This document shows, piece by piece, positions 46,101-55,587 of a stretch of 64,000 nt of DNA. The position numbers and the translations under genes were made by a program. The notes under the pieces are model-generated. The model was not told where the DNA came from and did no database searches. It saw only the letters and a program-made list of their open reading frames with translations. The stretch is from assembly GCA_030844895.1 (NCBI GenBank), contig CM061229.1, positions 105,584,975 to 105,648,974 on the forward strand, in the 5' to 3' direction. The first letter of the stretch is position 1, and the number at the start of each line of letters is the position of its first letter. The stretch comes from Ambrosia x helenae (taxonomy: Eukaryota; Streptophyta; Magnoliopsida; Asterales; Asteraceae).

Positions 46101-46295
46101 AGAAAGAAAGCAGAGGACAATGTCAAAACTGACTTCAAAATGGTACTACTTGAAGGAAGTTCAATAGTCCATTCAGATTTTGACATTGAGGAAGAAACCT
46201 CTGATAACACAATTCAGGGATCCTTCCACTTTTGCCTACCAAATCCAAAAGACCATCAAAGAAAAGATACCTATCATCAGATGGTCACTTACTAA
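43179..46295 (+). CDS. Env-position ORF of the Sirevirus-like element
   Basis: 1,038 codons starting MALVLKQGHNQRAFLEKQEG. It occupies the place where sireviruses carry an env-like gene. Residues 1-225 look globular (KSQYFTALTINPPIHTETLN, ATLATRLGLDDVTAPDHV). Residues 235-580 are Pro/Thr/Ser-rich and probably disordered. Residues about 586-660 form a coiled-coil-like segment (LYHMMNTLIRNHFQ, MNDLSNKIDFNSKQIAHLQ), and 660-990 are rich in Lys, Glu and Arg. I see no signal peptide, transmembrane helix or furin-like site, so an envelope role is doubtful. The product is more likely soluble, but its function is unknown. A frame change near 46215 detaches the natural end, which continues to TAA at 46504-46506. 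It has no stop over 3.1 kb, unlike gag and pol of the same element. Confidence 0.7.
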   Translation: MALVLKQGHNQRAFLEKQEGWSQYDEIIDLVVKSQYFTALTINPPIHTETLNEFWANAETVRADDEVISLNSRIKGKPLTITPATLATRLGLDDVTAPDHVANSDIHLTMTECGYQGTLSHATIFKKYFEPKYKLLFHYIIMCLSPKTGSYDQMPSTFQPIFHSIVNETKFRASKLFFNELVLHHNNTKKKFLLYPRFIMQCIIGELGNEVLVGKVSTLNPLTSQAYSRHNKPAAWPEDDQGEQQQVPLKPTSSKLTPPKAKKPKPTKTQTHQPKRKAVQEVEMPEHAHEQSALQIGETETPSQSHPSQTPPRAPITILFKRKRLIKTIETHSSFETADQPNSPIAQTTEPTPQISELEAIEIAKLLSGLKEKVPSDYISPLQPQQTGDITTTSDMDVDISSPIPRDEGGPESLSPILETLGASEAATTQLSPSGGSEDRSNIAKTSDVATTDEGLMPEVGNPQNQEQEVHERTELGSAHDLTETVLIDDNIRDSDDSINLDDVSKTQTTELTALYEGPVSGVSRLKKPVTPAQVKAHSIPKTPRVASSVQHEDHPKTHPSQEMPTQFPGQTSIDLNQLCSPEGPLYHMMNTLIRNHFQTYTANLELSIKNQFGVIKTKMNDLSNKIDFNSKQIAHLQSQFSQPSTSKLKLDESKKGEKIREPKESFQARIRARVAILERDQKDQARKEKLAKQFGVSVEEIEATEKEDETQTFEESLRHNEETSDGKSSDEESESTEDNPSVVDKPSAVVNPSEVNTSKPQTADPSRTTAPIQPTSDPIRPTTTVTTMTVLNPSPISQSAELLEKSLVAANKKAREDLIWKTLEERDDLDLSHEEKLQAYEAELQRQASLDEIAEQDKRQQLVSYITKNSKTKSYTLKGLSMQELTRRAQLLADKLATSKEGKAKRAQMIEELVAEGYGSKASVSRWKEERLMDTYRKYKAAKAANPEKFQTADPSRSVVRTSGVSTRRPATQRKKAEDNVKTDFKMVLLEGSSIVHSDFDIEEETSDNTIQGSFHFCLPNPKDHQRKDTYHQMVTY

Positions 46296-46506
46296 TAACA
46301 ACTCAGTATTGTTGACAAGAAGAGACCTCTCAAGCAGGGCTTACAAGAAGATCAGTGATCTGAAGAAACTGTCAACACAAGACCTGCTCACAATTCAACA
46401 TCTGGAACCACAGAGAGGATCTCTATCTGATGGACAGTTAAACCAGCTCAAGAACACCATGTACAAAGTGATATGGAAGATTGTTCAAGACAGAAGAAAA
46501 ACATAA
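46296..46506 (+). pseudogene. Frameshifted C-terminal tail of the env-position ORF
   Basis: Open in the +1 frame relative to the long ORF, from about 46215 to TAA 46504-46506, with YQIQKTIKEKIPIIRWSL, RRDLSSRAYKKISDLKKL and NTMYKVIWKIVQDRRKT. Its composition matches the preceding Lys-rich region, so I read it as the original end of that protein, separated by a small indel. Confidence 0.6.
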
Positions 46507-46536
46507 GGAATTAGTAAGGTTTTGGCTTCATCAATC

Positions 46537-46547
46537 CAGGGGGAGAT
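46537..46547 (+). other. Polypurine tract of Sirevirus
   Basis: A CCAGGGGGAGAT context immediately before the 3' LTR start TGTTAGGAC at 46548. Confidence 0.82.
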
Positions 46548-47267
46548 TGTTAGGACAAAGAGGATTGGTGAAACCACTTTTGGAAACCTTAGTCTAATTC
46601 ACTTCTGTCATTTTGGCTAAGTATAGAAGTACTGAAAAGAAAACAAAGAACTGCTGAAGAGAAGATATGAGAAGTGCTGAAGAAGAAACTTCATCAGAAG
46701 TTCTGAAGTCCAAACCAGACAAGTTCACTTCAGAAGTACTGAAGACAAACTACTCATCAGTAGTTTGTCATTCATCAGCACTTAGCATCAGATATTTTCC
46801 ACCGCCTTTTGCATCAGTAGTTTTATTGTTTATTATTACTTTTAGCTGTATTTGTTAGTTTCAATGTTGCAACTTGTGCAACTTGTTTCTGATGTTTCTG
46901 TACTTGCTTTTTGGGCAAGGAACATGTATGTAAACGTCTATAAATAGGAGGCTTCAACCTTCTATTTTAGACATTGATTTTAATAGAAAAATCCTTCAAA
47001 CACTTTCACTGTTCTATTCCATTTCTGTATTTATTGTGAATCTGTCTAAGTATCTAATTCTCATTTACTGCTTGGATTCATAATAAATACTTGTCATTAA
47101 TAGTTTCAATCATCAAGGGGGAGTAATAACTCTTCCTAAGTATAAAAAGTGTTGCTTTAACTTTTACATTCCGCTGTGCTTATTATCTGATATACAAGGG
47201 CTTGCTAAACACTTAAGTGTCAAGATAGCAAGTTCTTACTTAGCAAAAAGAGCAAACTGATCCAACA
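46548..47267 (+). repeat. 3' LTR of Sirevirus-like element
   Basis: 720 bp, ending GATCCAACA before GAAAC (47268-47272). Contains a 9-bp direct duplication (TGCAACTTG twice, near 46870) absent from the 5' LTR. The tandem duplication starts inside it at about 46921. Confidence 0.92.
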
Positions 47268-48437
47268 GAAACCGGTTCGTAACCCAACCCAATTTGAACT
47301 ACCAGGACGGTTTGAGCCAACCCGATCATAACTGTCAATTTGTGTAGCAGTTTCCACCCTCGTCATCCAAACCGGTTTTAACCCAACTCAAAAAATAATT
47401 TTTTTATATGCTGGTTTTGGCCTTTGGGTACCGTTTTATGAGCCAAACCTATTTTAACCCAACCTATACGATTTGAAATGGGTTCGTATAATTTTTACCC
47501 AAACCAGATTATGACATGTACCGGTTTCTCCTCAAAACTGTTTTGACCAAAGTTGACTAGACCGATTTGGTTAACAACCCGAACTAGTTTGGTTAAAAAT
47601 GCCTCATTTGTACACCTCTAATCGGACCTGCTCTTGTTTGACTGTTAGATGTGTACAAAATTCAGCTTGGTCTCAAACTGAACCGGTTTAAGAACTGAAC
47701 TAGTTTTTTTTAATATATTTTATTTAAACGAGTTTGTGCTCTTTTTTTTAACCGAGTTTGTGAACCGGTTTAAGAATCGGCTGTTTGGTTCGGCTCATTC
47801 TATAGTCTAAATAGTCCACTGGTTCAACTCACCCCGATTTAGAAACCATATTTTTTTTAATTTAATAGAAATATAAACTAAAAGAGTAAAGTGCAATTTG
47901 TGTTCCTATGGTTTAGGGAAGACGTCAACCTGAGTTCTTACTTTCTAAATATCGCATACTAATTCCCTCATCTTTTACTTTTTTACACTATGAACCCATC
48001 CCTCTATCAGACTTATGAATTTTCTATCAATGGTATAAGTAAAAAACGATTATGTCCTTGTGTTTTCATGAGCGTATTTGGATTGGTTTAGAAAGAGACT
48101 AGTTTTTGTGTGATGAACTTTGAGGCTGAGAAAAAATCAAACTCGCAAAGGTCCCTAATTTTTAAATTCCTTGTTTAAGCATGATATGAAGTTGGTGATT
48201 GTAACAACCCAGTCCGAGACCCAAAATTTTTTCGCGATTAAAACTAGAAAGATGAAGAAATTAATAATAATAAATGCAAATAATATATTTAAATACGAAA
48301 CCGAAACCAGAGAGTTGACTATTATTTTGACAAGGAAAATAATATTATACACGTATGTATGTTACAAGGCCAGGCCAAAAAGCATTGCGAACCCGAACCC
48401 ACACCCATGATTAATGGGTTAGTCACCATGGGGACAC
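47268..48437 (-). repeat. Module copy 3 (inverted), part 2
   Basis: Begins with GAAAC, then is the reverse complement of module copy 2 (about 16790 back to 15897, then 13162 back to about 12920). It shows the sites of the solo LTR and of the gypsy element at 1015 in uninterrupted form. Similarity ends at about 48437 (GGGGACACA). Non-coding; the short ORFs at 48155-48352 and 48171-48410 are not supported. Confidence 0.8.
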
Positions 48438-49084
48438 ATTGCTGCTTTGATAAACCACTCGTGGAGATACCTCCAACATGATCTTTTTGATCATGTAAAA
48501 GTTAAAAATAACTTCTTTGTATATACTTCATTTGTTATTGAAAAAGATTGGAACTTTACCCTTAAGTTTGCCCTTAAAGAAGGCTGTGTTTTAAAAAGCG
48601 CGCCTGGCGCACCTAGGCGCCAGTCCATGCGCCTCATGTAACACAAGCTGAGCACCGTACATAAAGCGCAAGAAAAGCGCGATTTTTGGCCAAAATAGCT
48701 CCTGAGGCGCGCGCTTTTCATACGGGGGTGTTTTTATGCTTAAAATTGTTATACATATAGCTAAAAAGGTTGTACATTTAAGTTAAATCATATATAAACC
48801 TTATTTGTATCTATATTTTGTGTAAATGATGCTAAACACCTATAGCATATATAAAAAAAATTATATAATCGCTTTGCGCCTCGCGTACGAAAATTCCACC
48901 GCTTTTGCGCTTTGCCCCTCGGTTTTAGACATCGTCACTTTTGTGCGCTTTGCGCTTTTTAAAACCAAGCTGAAGAAAAAAATAGTCTTACCACCGGTTA
49001 GGGATGATAAGATTATGAGTTACTACAGGGTTGATCCTTCACTAACAGCTATGGATGGAGGAACCTGCAAACAAGAGTGAATAT
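48438..49084. other. Unidentified fragment interrupted by a GC-rich MITE
   Basis: The flanks of the MITE read as short open pieces on the plus strand: WRYLQHDLFDHVKVKNNFF before it (48465-48588), and DKIMSYYRVDPSLTAMDGG ending in a stop at 49078-49080 after it. They may be exon fragments of one host gene, but I do not recognise it. Confidence 0.35.
48589..48963. mobile_element. GCGC-rich MITE-like element
   Basis: Inverted ends AAAAAGCGCGCC and GCGCTTTTT with several internal GCGCTTT/AAAGCGC words, about 375 bp, no coding capacity. Duplicated at about 57256-57628. Target duplication unclear. Confidence 0.6.
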
Positions 49085-49935
49085 GTGGGTGTGGAGACGA
49101 CTACACGAGGTAGTTGTTTATAAAAAAAACGGGGTGAATGGGGATACTATCAAGTGTGATAGCTCTCCAGGTCAGTAGAAAGTGTCCTCTCCTATTGGGG
49201 ATGTGATCCCTTTTATAGGAGAGTCTGTATGCCACCATTACCCAAGTCCTAACCGTGGTTAGGTTGTCTCCATCACCCTCAATTATGTTAGTGAGGTGAT
49301 ATATGGAAAGCATAATTAATGGGAACAGTGGAACATAATACCACCTCTAATATCTAGTCAACGTGCTTGAAGCCTTGATTCATGCATGGCATTTGACCAT
49401 GCATGACTTTCGCCTTGACCGAGACTTGACCTTTGACGGGTCATTAATGTGCTTTGACCACTTCCTGCGCATAGGCTTTTCTCCGCGCGGCGATGTTGTT
49501 CCGGGTTTGGGTATGCGGAATAGTGTATTCGGTACCCAATCCCATCAAGTCCCCCAGTCCAGTGTGTCTCTTAACTGAGAAGTTATGATGAGATAGGAGG
49601 GATACTGGACTTATAAGATGTGTGGTCTTGATAAGAGCTTGTCTTCCATGGTAGCTTGCATGTATGTGGTTGCTGAATGTTTTTTTGGTTGCGGATACTT
49701 TTGTGCGGAGAACGGGTGATAGGAATTTACGTCACAGTTCCGCAGGTGTAGGACACGTCGGTGATTTGCTATGGACAGTTGTCACTTCCCCATGATTTAA
49801 AAAATTTGTGGTCCATATGGTGAGTGGGCCTGACGTGACTAGTTGTAGTGGAGAAGTGTGTAGGCACGTTAAGCGGCGGTTGTCAGGAAAGTGGGCGCGT
49901 GAGGCGCGTGTGACGTATGTTTGTCTTCAGGTGTA
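49085..49935 (-). repeat. Probable 3' LTR region of a Tat-lineage element
   Basis: Lies beyond the opposite-strand gene unit of the Tat element. A minus-strand TATA box (CTATAAAAGGG, from plus-strand 49208-49218) suggests LTR promoter sequence, and a possible LTR end is TGTGGGTGTGG at about 49085. The other LTR is outside the window, so neither boundary nor target duplication can be confirmed. Short ORFs in it recur in the second unit and are not treated as genes. Confidence 0.4.
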
Positions 49936-50029
49936 CACGTGGCACTTCCCTATTAGACTCATGCACGAAAAAGTCTGGCTAGTCTACTGAGCATGACGTC
50001 AGCCGTATTAATTGCAAAGCCTATATATT
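49936..50029 (+). promoter_or_regulatory. Plus-strand promoter of the Tat opposite-strand gene
   Basis: G-box CACGTG (49936-49941) is directly followed by GCACTTCCCTA. The palindromic bZIP-type site TGACGTCA is at 49994-50001 and TATATATT at 50022-50029. The ATG is 95 bp further at 50124. This order is typical of plant polymerase II promoters. Motif recognition only; activity is inferred. Confidence 0.6.
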
Positions 50030-50123
50030 GATTTTTAATAACGGCTTTTCCCATTTCCAGTAATTTCAAAATTTGAATTCTTTGTTAACATCTCTTCTCC
50101 CAAATCTTGTTATTTCTCTAACC

Positions 50124-53100
50124 ATGTCTCAAGATTCACAAAATGTTCTAGAATCTAGTAAGACATCAGATTCTGTCAAGGATCTTGGTAAAGCATCATC
50201 AAAAAGTATGGAAGCCACTACTATTAAGTGGGACAAACCCTCGTATTTAAGCTTCCTTGATCAGTATGGCATTCTATCTGAATGGGAGCCAGAGCTTCCG
50301 ACCGAGGGGAAAAATGCTCTGCAAGCACCCCCTAGGAAGATAACGTTGTATGCAGCAGCCTTTACCAAGTGTTGTTTCCGTTTACCGGCTACCAGGTTTG
50401 TGGTGGATGCCTTGTTGAAATATGGCATTCACCCTACACAATTGACCCCGTATGGGTGGTGCCGTTTGCTTCACTTTGAAGCTACCTGTAGGGCTTTGGA
50501 GATTGAAGCTACATTCGAGAAGTTGAATGTGTTTTATATTCTTGAAGCTGCCCGTGGCGGTAGCGGTTGGTATAGCTTAGGCATTCGCCGGAAGGTGAAG
50601 CAGCTTGTATCGGTGAAGGTGAAGTCCATGTATGAGTGGAAAGATAAGTTTTTCTATATCAACTGTGGTGTTATCCCTGCTGCTTTTCAATGGATGATGG
50701 TTGGTTTAAAGGAGAAGATTGTTGAATTTCCCCCAATGGCAGGATTCAAAGAACATGATGGACGAATGTCCGGAAAGTGTTTTGAATCTACTGGGACTCA
50801 GTCTTATCAGCCCTGAAGGTCATGATCCGAATCCTCCGGAAGATAATGAGGTCATCTGTGCTTTTTTGTTTACATATTTTCTTGTGTTGGTCTTTATGTT
50901 GCGCGATTGTATCCAGGTGTTCCTCTGTTTGACTTATTTGCCAAGCGTGGTGAGGCAAAGGTGTTGTACACTCTGTCTGTTGCAGGCGCGCAGCGGTTAT
51001 CGGAGAGGATTAGTGCGAACTTTCTGTTCCCTAATCTCGTTAATCCTCCGAAGCAATATGTCAGAACAGGCTATGAATCCCGTCTATTTATGTTTTTATT
51101 TATAAGTTTCTTTTGTGCGCGAAGGAAGCACAGTGGTACGCGTCCTGCGTACTGATTTAGCGCATTCTTCGTGGTAGGTGCGGGTATACAACTCCGCAGA
51201 AAGGCCATGATTGATGTCGAAGAAGTTACTTCTGAGCGCAAGAAACATGTTGGTTAGTCTTTGTAACTCCTTTATTAATTCCTCACACGTAGTTTAATGT
51301 ATACAAATGTGATTTCCGCACCAGGCACGGGTACATCTAGGAAGCGTGCCATAGCAAGTAAGAAAACCAAACCGCCTGCTGCTCCCATTATCGTTGAGGA
51401 AGTAGATGAAGAATTAACAGAGTCAGACTCAGAGTTAGAGCAGAAACGCGCTAGACGCTCGTCTCCTGTCCGCCAGTCGGAGATTGTTACCAACGAGTTA
51501 TATCAGCAAAGGGTTACCGAGTTGAATCAGAAACAGGTTCAAATCCCTCAGTCGTCGGGAGAAGCGGTCAGTATGCTGCGTCCGGAGCCTATTGCGGCGG
51601 TTCCGGTTGATTTTTTCAAACCTTTGTCTTGGCCAACCAGTGACAAGCTTGAGATTCCTGGAAGCCTCCACCAGTGCGTGAGAATCTTTCTATGAAGACG
51701 TTGAGGCACTTGTCTGGTATGTATATTTTTGTTCCCTTTTGGCGTATTGTTAAACGACATATGTTGTAATATTGTGAATAGCTAATGTAGGACAACATCC
51801 TTTTGCAGAATCTCGCATGAAGCAATCCACTACGGTGTTGGAGAAAGTATCTTCGTCTGACCAGCCTGTTGAGAATGTTGGCGTGGCTGCGGAGTCGACA
51901 GAAGATACAACTGCCGTCAAGGTTCCTGAGGTGGTTGTGAAGGAGAATGTGGTACCACAGGTTGAGCCCACCCCAGATGACTTGGTGATTGACGTTGATA
52001 AGGATGCGGGAAAGAAGGTGGATGAGTCCGCAACCCCAAATTTGGATGTTGATTGCCCTGACCTATCACTGAAGCAAGTACACGAGCCAAGTTCTTCGCA
52101 GGGATTCGAGGTTGCTCTTGAGAAAGGGAAGGGAAATGAAGTTGTTGGTGAGAACCCTTCTAGTTTTATGCGCACAGTAGTGGACTCTACTGTGATTTAT
52201 AGGGATGCCTCTGTAGGTTGTGGTGATAGTTCTGGTCAGACTGGTCACCGGCGAAGAATGTATTCATCGCGTGAAGCGGACTCGCCAAGGCCATATCAGC
52301 CACGTTGGGACATTCTTGATACTACTCGATTTACAAATGCGCTTGATGCGCAGGAGTTTGTCATGTTATCTGTTCCTCCTGCCGAGCGCGATTATCAAGA
52401 TAGTGTTGATCGGCGATCTCTGTTCCTTGATATGGCGATGAATCTCTCATTGGGTATGAGCGGCCTTGGTTCTCTTATCAGGCGTGAAAATGAGTTCCAG
52501 TGAGATTATCAGAACCTGAAAGATTCAGAAGCCAGTTTGCTAAGGCGCGAAGAAGAATTTCAGCGCGCTCGTTATGAGATTCGGTCAGAGATTGAGCATC
52601 ACAAGAAAGTGGCTCATGATGCTGTTGAAGAGATTGACAAGGTAAAGAAAGATAAAGTTGAAGCCTCCAAGGCCTGGTCCGCTGCTTGTAAGAGGACAAA
52701 TCAAGAAACTGAGCTTTTGCGCTCCACTATTGAGAATTTGAAGCTTGAGAATGCTCGTCTGAAGAAGGAAATGGAGCAAAGCCAAAAATCTTATGAAGAG
52801 AAGCAGGCGGAACTTGCCGATACTATCCAGAAGTATAATTCTTAGCATGATGATCTTCTCAGGTGACCACCTCGTTGTCTGATGTGGAGACCAAGATAAA
52901 AGATCTGGTGTTAGAGAATTCCAAGCATCAGGAAGAAAAGACTTTGGCGGAGTCTTCTTGCTCGCAGGCGAAGCTGGAGTTGGACAAGGTGCAAGCTTTG
53001 TTTGGACAAGCCACTGACATGGCCGTTGCTGCCAATGAGAGAATAGCTTGGTTGATGAGCGATGGTGTCGCTGGAGTAAGCTAGAAATCCCCTTTTACAT

Positions 53101-53597
53101 AACTGATTATTGATGGTTTCGAAATTTGATGTAATACTTTTGTCATGCAGATATTTAAGCGTGTCTGGAATGATCCTACGCTGACAGAGGTGATTGCCCG
53201 CATTTCCAGCACCTCCGTGAAACAAGGATTGAAATTGGGTTTCTGTGAAGGCTTTTGCCATCATGCGGATGGTAAGGAGAAGGAGGCCGGTCCGTACGAG
53301 AATGAGTCGTATGATGATGATTTGATGAAGGCCTATGACGATTATGAGCATCTGAAATTTGAAGTATTCAACCTGTTGGAGGCTTGTATGAAAACTGATG
53401 ACCCCGCAGGTGAATTGCGCAATTATTTTATCAAATCAGATCACCTTGGTGCGGAACTTGCGGAAAAGGCGCAAAGAGAGGAGAAGGCCAAAGCAGTTGC
53501 TACTGATGGTGGGGCCGGGACATCATCTGCGGCCAGCGACAAGCGTGTGGAAGGTTCTAATGCTGATGATATATCTCAGTATTTGAACTTTGGTTGA
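50124..53597 (+). pseudogene. Opposite-strand ORF of Tat element (gypsy-type transposase-like domain plus coiled coil)
   Basis: ATG at 50124 (MSQDSQNVLESSKTSD). Residues about 35-215 resemble the plant domain called putative gypsy-type transposase: LSFLDQYGILSEWEPELP, FRLPATRFVVDALLKYGI, YGWCRLLHFEATCRALEIE, WKDKFFYINCGVIPAAFQW. Further coding blocks lie at about 50920-51070, 51326-51690 (basic SRKRAIASKKTKPP, then acidic), 51809-53075 and 53151-53597, separated by GT-AG introns (a clear one at 53076-53150). The 52500-53075 part is a long coiled coil. The end is DDISQYLNFG-stop. In-frame TGA (52501-52503) and TAG (52843-52845) interrupt it and are shared by the second unit. It is convergent to the integrase gene. 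In Tat-lineage elements an extra opposite-strand ORF between pol and the 3' LTR is known; its function is not. Confidence 0.62.
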
Positions 53598-53694
53598 ATG
53601 ATTTATTCCTTTCCTTGTCTTTGGTTGTAACTTTTCTGATGAACAATTTATTTCTCTTTTCTAATAGAACTAATGTAGCATATCCTTTGTTTTA

Positions 53695-53882
53695 CACGTG
53701 TGTGTGCTAATCATTTGGTGATGTCATCTTTGTTTTCTAACACAAGTGTCTGCCAGATTACTTCATGATTGATGTGACGGTTATGCCGGCGCTTGTTAGG
53801 GCGACTGTGACACTTCCCTAGGGTAATCGAGTGGTTACCATTAATAGTAATTAATGGCCATAACCTCTCTCCTTTATATATA
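53695..53882 (+). promoter_or_regulatory. Promoter of second plus-strand unit
   Basis: G-box CACGTG (53695-53700), TGATGTCATC (about 53720), a GACACTTCCCTA word near 53810 like that after the first G-box, and TATA box TTTATATATA (53873-53882), 67 bp before the ATG at 53949. Inferred from motifs. Confidence 0.55.
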
Positions 53883-53948
53883 GTAAGTGTATCTTTCATC
53901 TTCTCCATTATTTACCTTTTAAAAAATTATACCATTCTTTCTGAAAAA

Positions 53949-54266
53949 ATGGCGACTACCTCATCCAACAACAACCTTGGTATCATGGAGAGATTAGAAT
54001 TACAGGGGATGATGAGGCTATCTCAGCATCCTAGTCATGATCAGCCTTCAACAGATGCTCTTGATCGTTTAGCCGAATATTGTGAACATTTGTTGTCCCA
54101 AGAAGACACGCGGCCTGATAATCTGGATGATCAAGGTACTTCTGATGGGCAACCGTTGAAGATGAAGAAGTTGTCAGAGTTAGGAGATGTAACCAAGCTA
54201 AAACCAGGAAGGCTAAAGGTTAATGTGTGTTTCCAGTATGTTGGAGCCCTTATGTGTAAATTATAA
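53949..54266 (+). CDS. Small plus-strand ORF (105 aa), unknown
   Basis: MATTSSNNNLGIMERLELQG ... ALDRLAEYCEHLLSQED, ending MCKL-stop. Polar and acidic with a Lys-rich end; no signal peptide, membrane segment or known motif seen. It has its own TATA box and a clear 5' leader, and is identical in length in the second unit (62617-62934). A donor-like GGTTAATG near the end might lead into a further exon. It lies between the larger opposite-strand gene and the convergent integrase. Function unknown; it could be the first exon of a larger accessory gene. Confidence 0.5.
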   Translation: MATTSSNNNLGIMERLELQGMMRLSQHPSHDQPSTDALDRLAEYCEHLLSQEDTRPDNLDDQGTSDGQPLKMKKLSELGDVTKLKPGRLKVNVCFQYVGALMCKL

Positions 54267-54467
54267 GTAAAGTCTTTTGAAATCGCTGTTGATCTTCATG
54301 TCTGTGGGGTATAGTTTGTTTTTGTATTGACCCCCTTTTTGTAGCAACAATCTACGTATAGGGTTTGTAGGTTGTAATGTCGAACGATGGCTTGTATGAC
54401 AAATGCTTTTTGTAAAATAAATGACGTTGGACATAAAGTCCTTATTACAAAATTATGAAATAGCAGA
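54267..54467. other. Convergent spacer
   Basis: 200 bp between the plus-strand small ORF and the minus-strand end of integrase. AT-rich; probably carries 3' untranslated ends of both. No gene. Confidence 0.5.
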
Positions 54468-55587
54468 TTACATGTAGCATATACGCAGTTGCGCTGCATT
54501 CCAAGTACGTTGTATTGGCGAACCATCTAGGCGTTCTAGAGCGTATGCTCCTTTTCCCAGTACCTCTTGGATTTTGTAAGGTCCTTCCCAAGTTGGAGCA
54601 AGCTTTCCTAGTTTTTCCGCATTTGAAGCTTTATTATTGCGGAAAACAAAATCGCCGACGCGGAAAGATTGTTCTTTGACCCGCGCGTTGTAGTATTTTT
54701 CTAACTGTCTCTTGTATGAGGCTTCTCGAACACAGGCCGAATCTCGGCGTTCATCTAGTAAGTCTAGGTTCATTCTCAGCTCTTTATCATTGTCAGTTTT
54801 TTGCGCGAGCAAAACTCTTGGGGAGGGATGCGTGACCTCTGTTGGGATTACCGCTTCAGTTCCATATGTTAGGCTGAACGGTGTTTCCCCGGTACTTGTT
54901 TTGGAAAGTGTGCGGTGGGCCCAAAGGACATGGGGTAATTCATCTACCCAGCCGCTACGTCTTGTTCCTAGGCGTGTTTTAATGCCTTCGACGATACTTC
55001 TGTTTGCGCGCTCTACCTGGCCATTGCCTTGAGGATGCGCTACTGAAGTAAATATCTGTTTGATTTTCATTGAAGAGAGCCATTCTTGTAAGTGTTGGTC
55101 CACAAACTGCGTTCCATTGTCGCTTATAATTTCCAGTGGTAGACCGAATCTGCAGATGATAAATTCCCATATAAATTTTTTAATGTTGTGCCCATCAATT
55201 GTGGCTAACGTCTTTGCTTCCACCCATTTAGTAAAGTAATCAATGGCGACTACTAAGTATTTGACGTTGCATGGCGCCGTAGGGAAAGGTCCCACTAGAT
55301 CAATGGCCCATTTTTGGAATGGCCATGTTGTGGTGACTGGTATCAAGTTGTTCTTTGGTCTAGGTGTGCCAAGCGTATGCCGTTGGCAGGCGTCACATTT
55401 GCGCAGCTCTCTTAATGCATCAAGGTGCATTCCCGGCCAATAGTATCCAGCGTTCATGAGTTTGGCGACGACCATTCGAGGTCATGCGTGCAATCCGCAC
55501 ATGCCTTCGTGAATGTCTTTTATTAAGTATGTGGCCTCTGCGGAATCTACACATCTGAGCAATGGTCCAAGATAAGACCGTCGGTAT
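54468..55587 (-). pseudogene. pol: Tat-lineage Ty3/gypsy integrase (C-terminal part of pol)
   Basis: Minus strand. The HHCC finger region (HEGMCGLHA ... CDACQRH) contains a TGA at 55482-55484. The integrase core follows: WAIDLVGPFPTAP, AIDYFTKWVEAK, IISDNGTQFVDQ and HPQGNGQVERANRS with the catalytic D, D, E. The tail shows RVGDFVFRNNKASN and KLAPTWEGPYKIQEVLGKGAY, ending RICYM-stop. The sequence style (AIDYFTKWVEAK, KLAPTWEGPY) is that of Tat/Retand-type plant elements. Everything upstream in pol is missing because the unit is cut at the tandem junction. Integrase inserts element cDNA in the nucleus; this copy is truncated. Confidence 0.88.

Larger units (their letters stand above)
35913..47267 (+). 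mobile_element. Sirevirus-like (SIRE/Maximus) Ty1/copia retrotransposon
   Basis: An 11.36-kb element with target-site duplication GAAAC (35908-35912, 47268-47272) and LTRs of 711 and 720 bp. It has a primer-binding site ATTGGTATCAGAGC, a long gag with two distant zinc knuckles, pol in copia order, and an extra long ORF between pol and the 3' LTR. The extra ORF in that place and the very long gag are hallmarks of sireviruses. LTRs differ by about six substitutions and one 9-bp duplication, so it is young. Confidence 0.92.
46921..55587. repeat. Tandem duplication, unit 1 (about 8.67 kb)
   Basis: The sequence from AACATGTATG at 46921 to 55587 is followed at 55588 by the same AACATGTATG and a collinear copy to the window end. 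The junction joins Tat integrase sequence (CGGTAT) to the Sirevirus LTR at a short shared AACATG/ATAACATG region. Because the unit begins within the Sirevirus 3' LTR, the duplication is younger than that insertion. Confidence 0.93.

Noticed and set aside
43179..46295. A true retroviral-type envelope gene
   Set aside because: Position fits env of sireviruses, but no signal peptide, transmembrane segment or cleavage site is visible, so I only call it an env-position ORF.
48589..48963. tRNA-derived SINE
   Set aside because: The ends are inverted AAAAAGCGC/GCGCTTTTT and no A or B box or poly-A tail was seen, which fits a MITE-like element better.
50124..50814. An active DNA transposase
   Set aside because: The transposase-like domain name is historical; I see no DDE/DDD catalytic arrangement and no terminal inverted repeats around it. 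Its place beside a Tat integrase explains it better.
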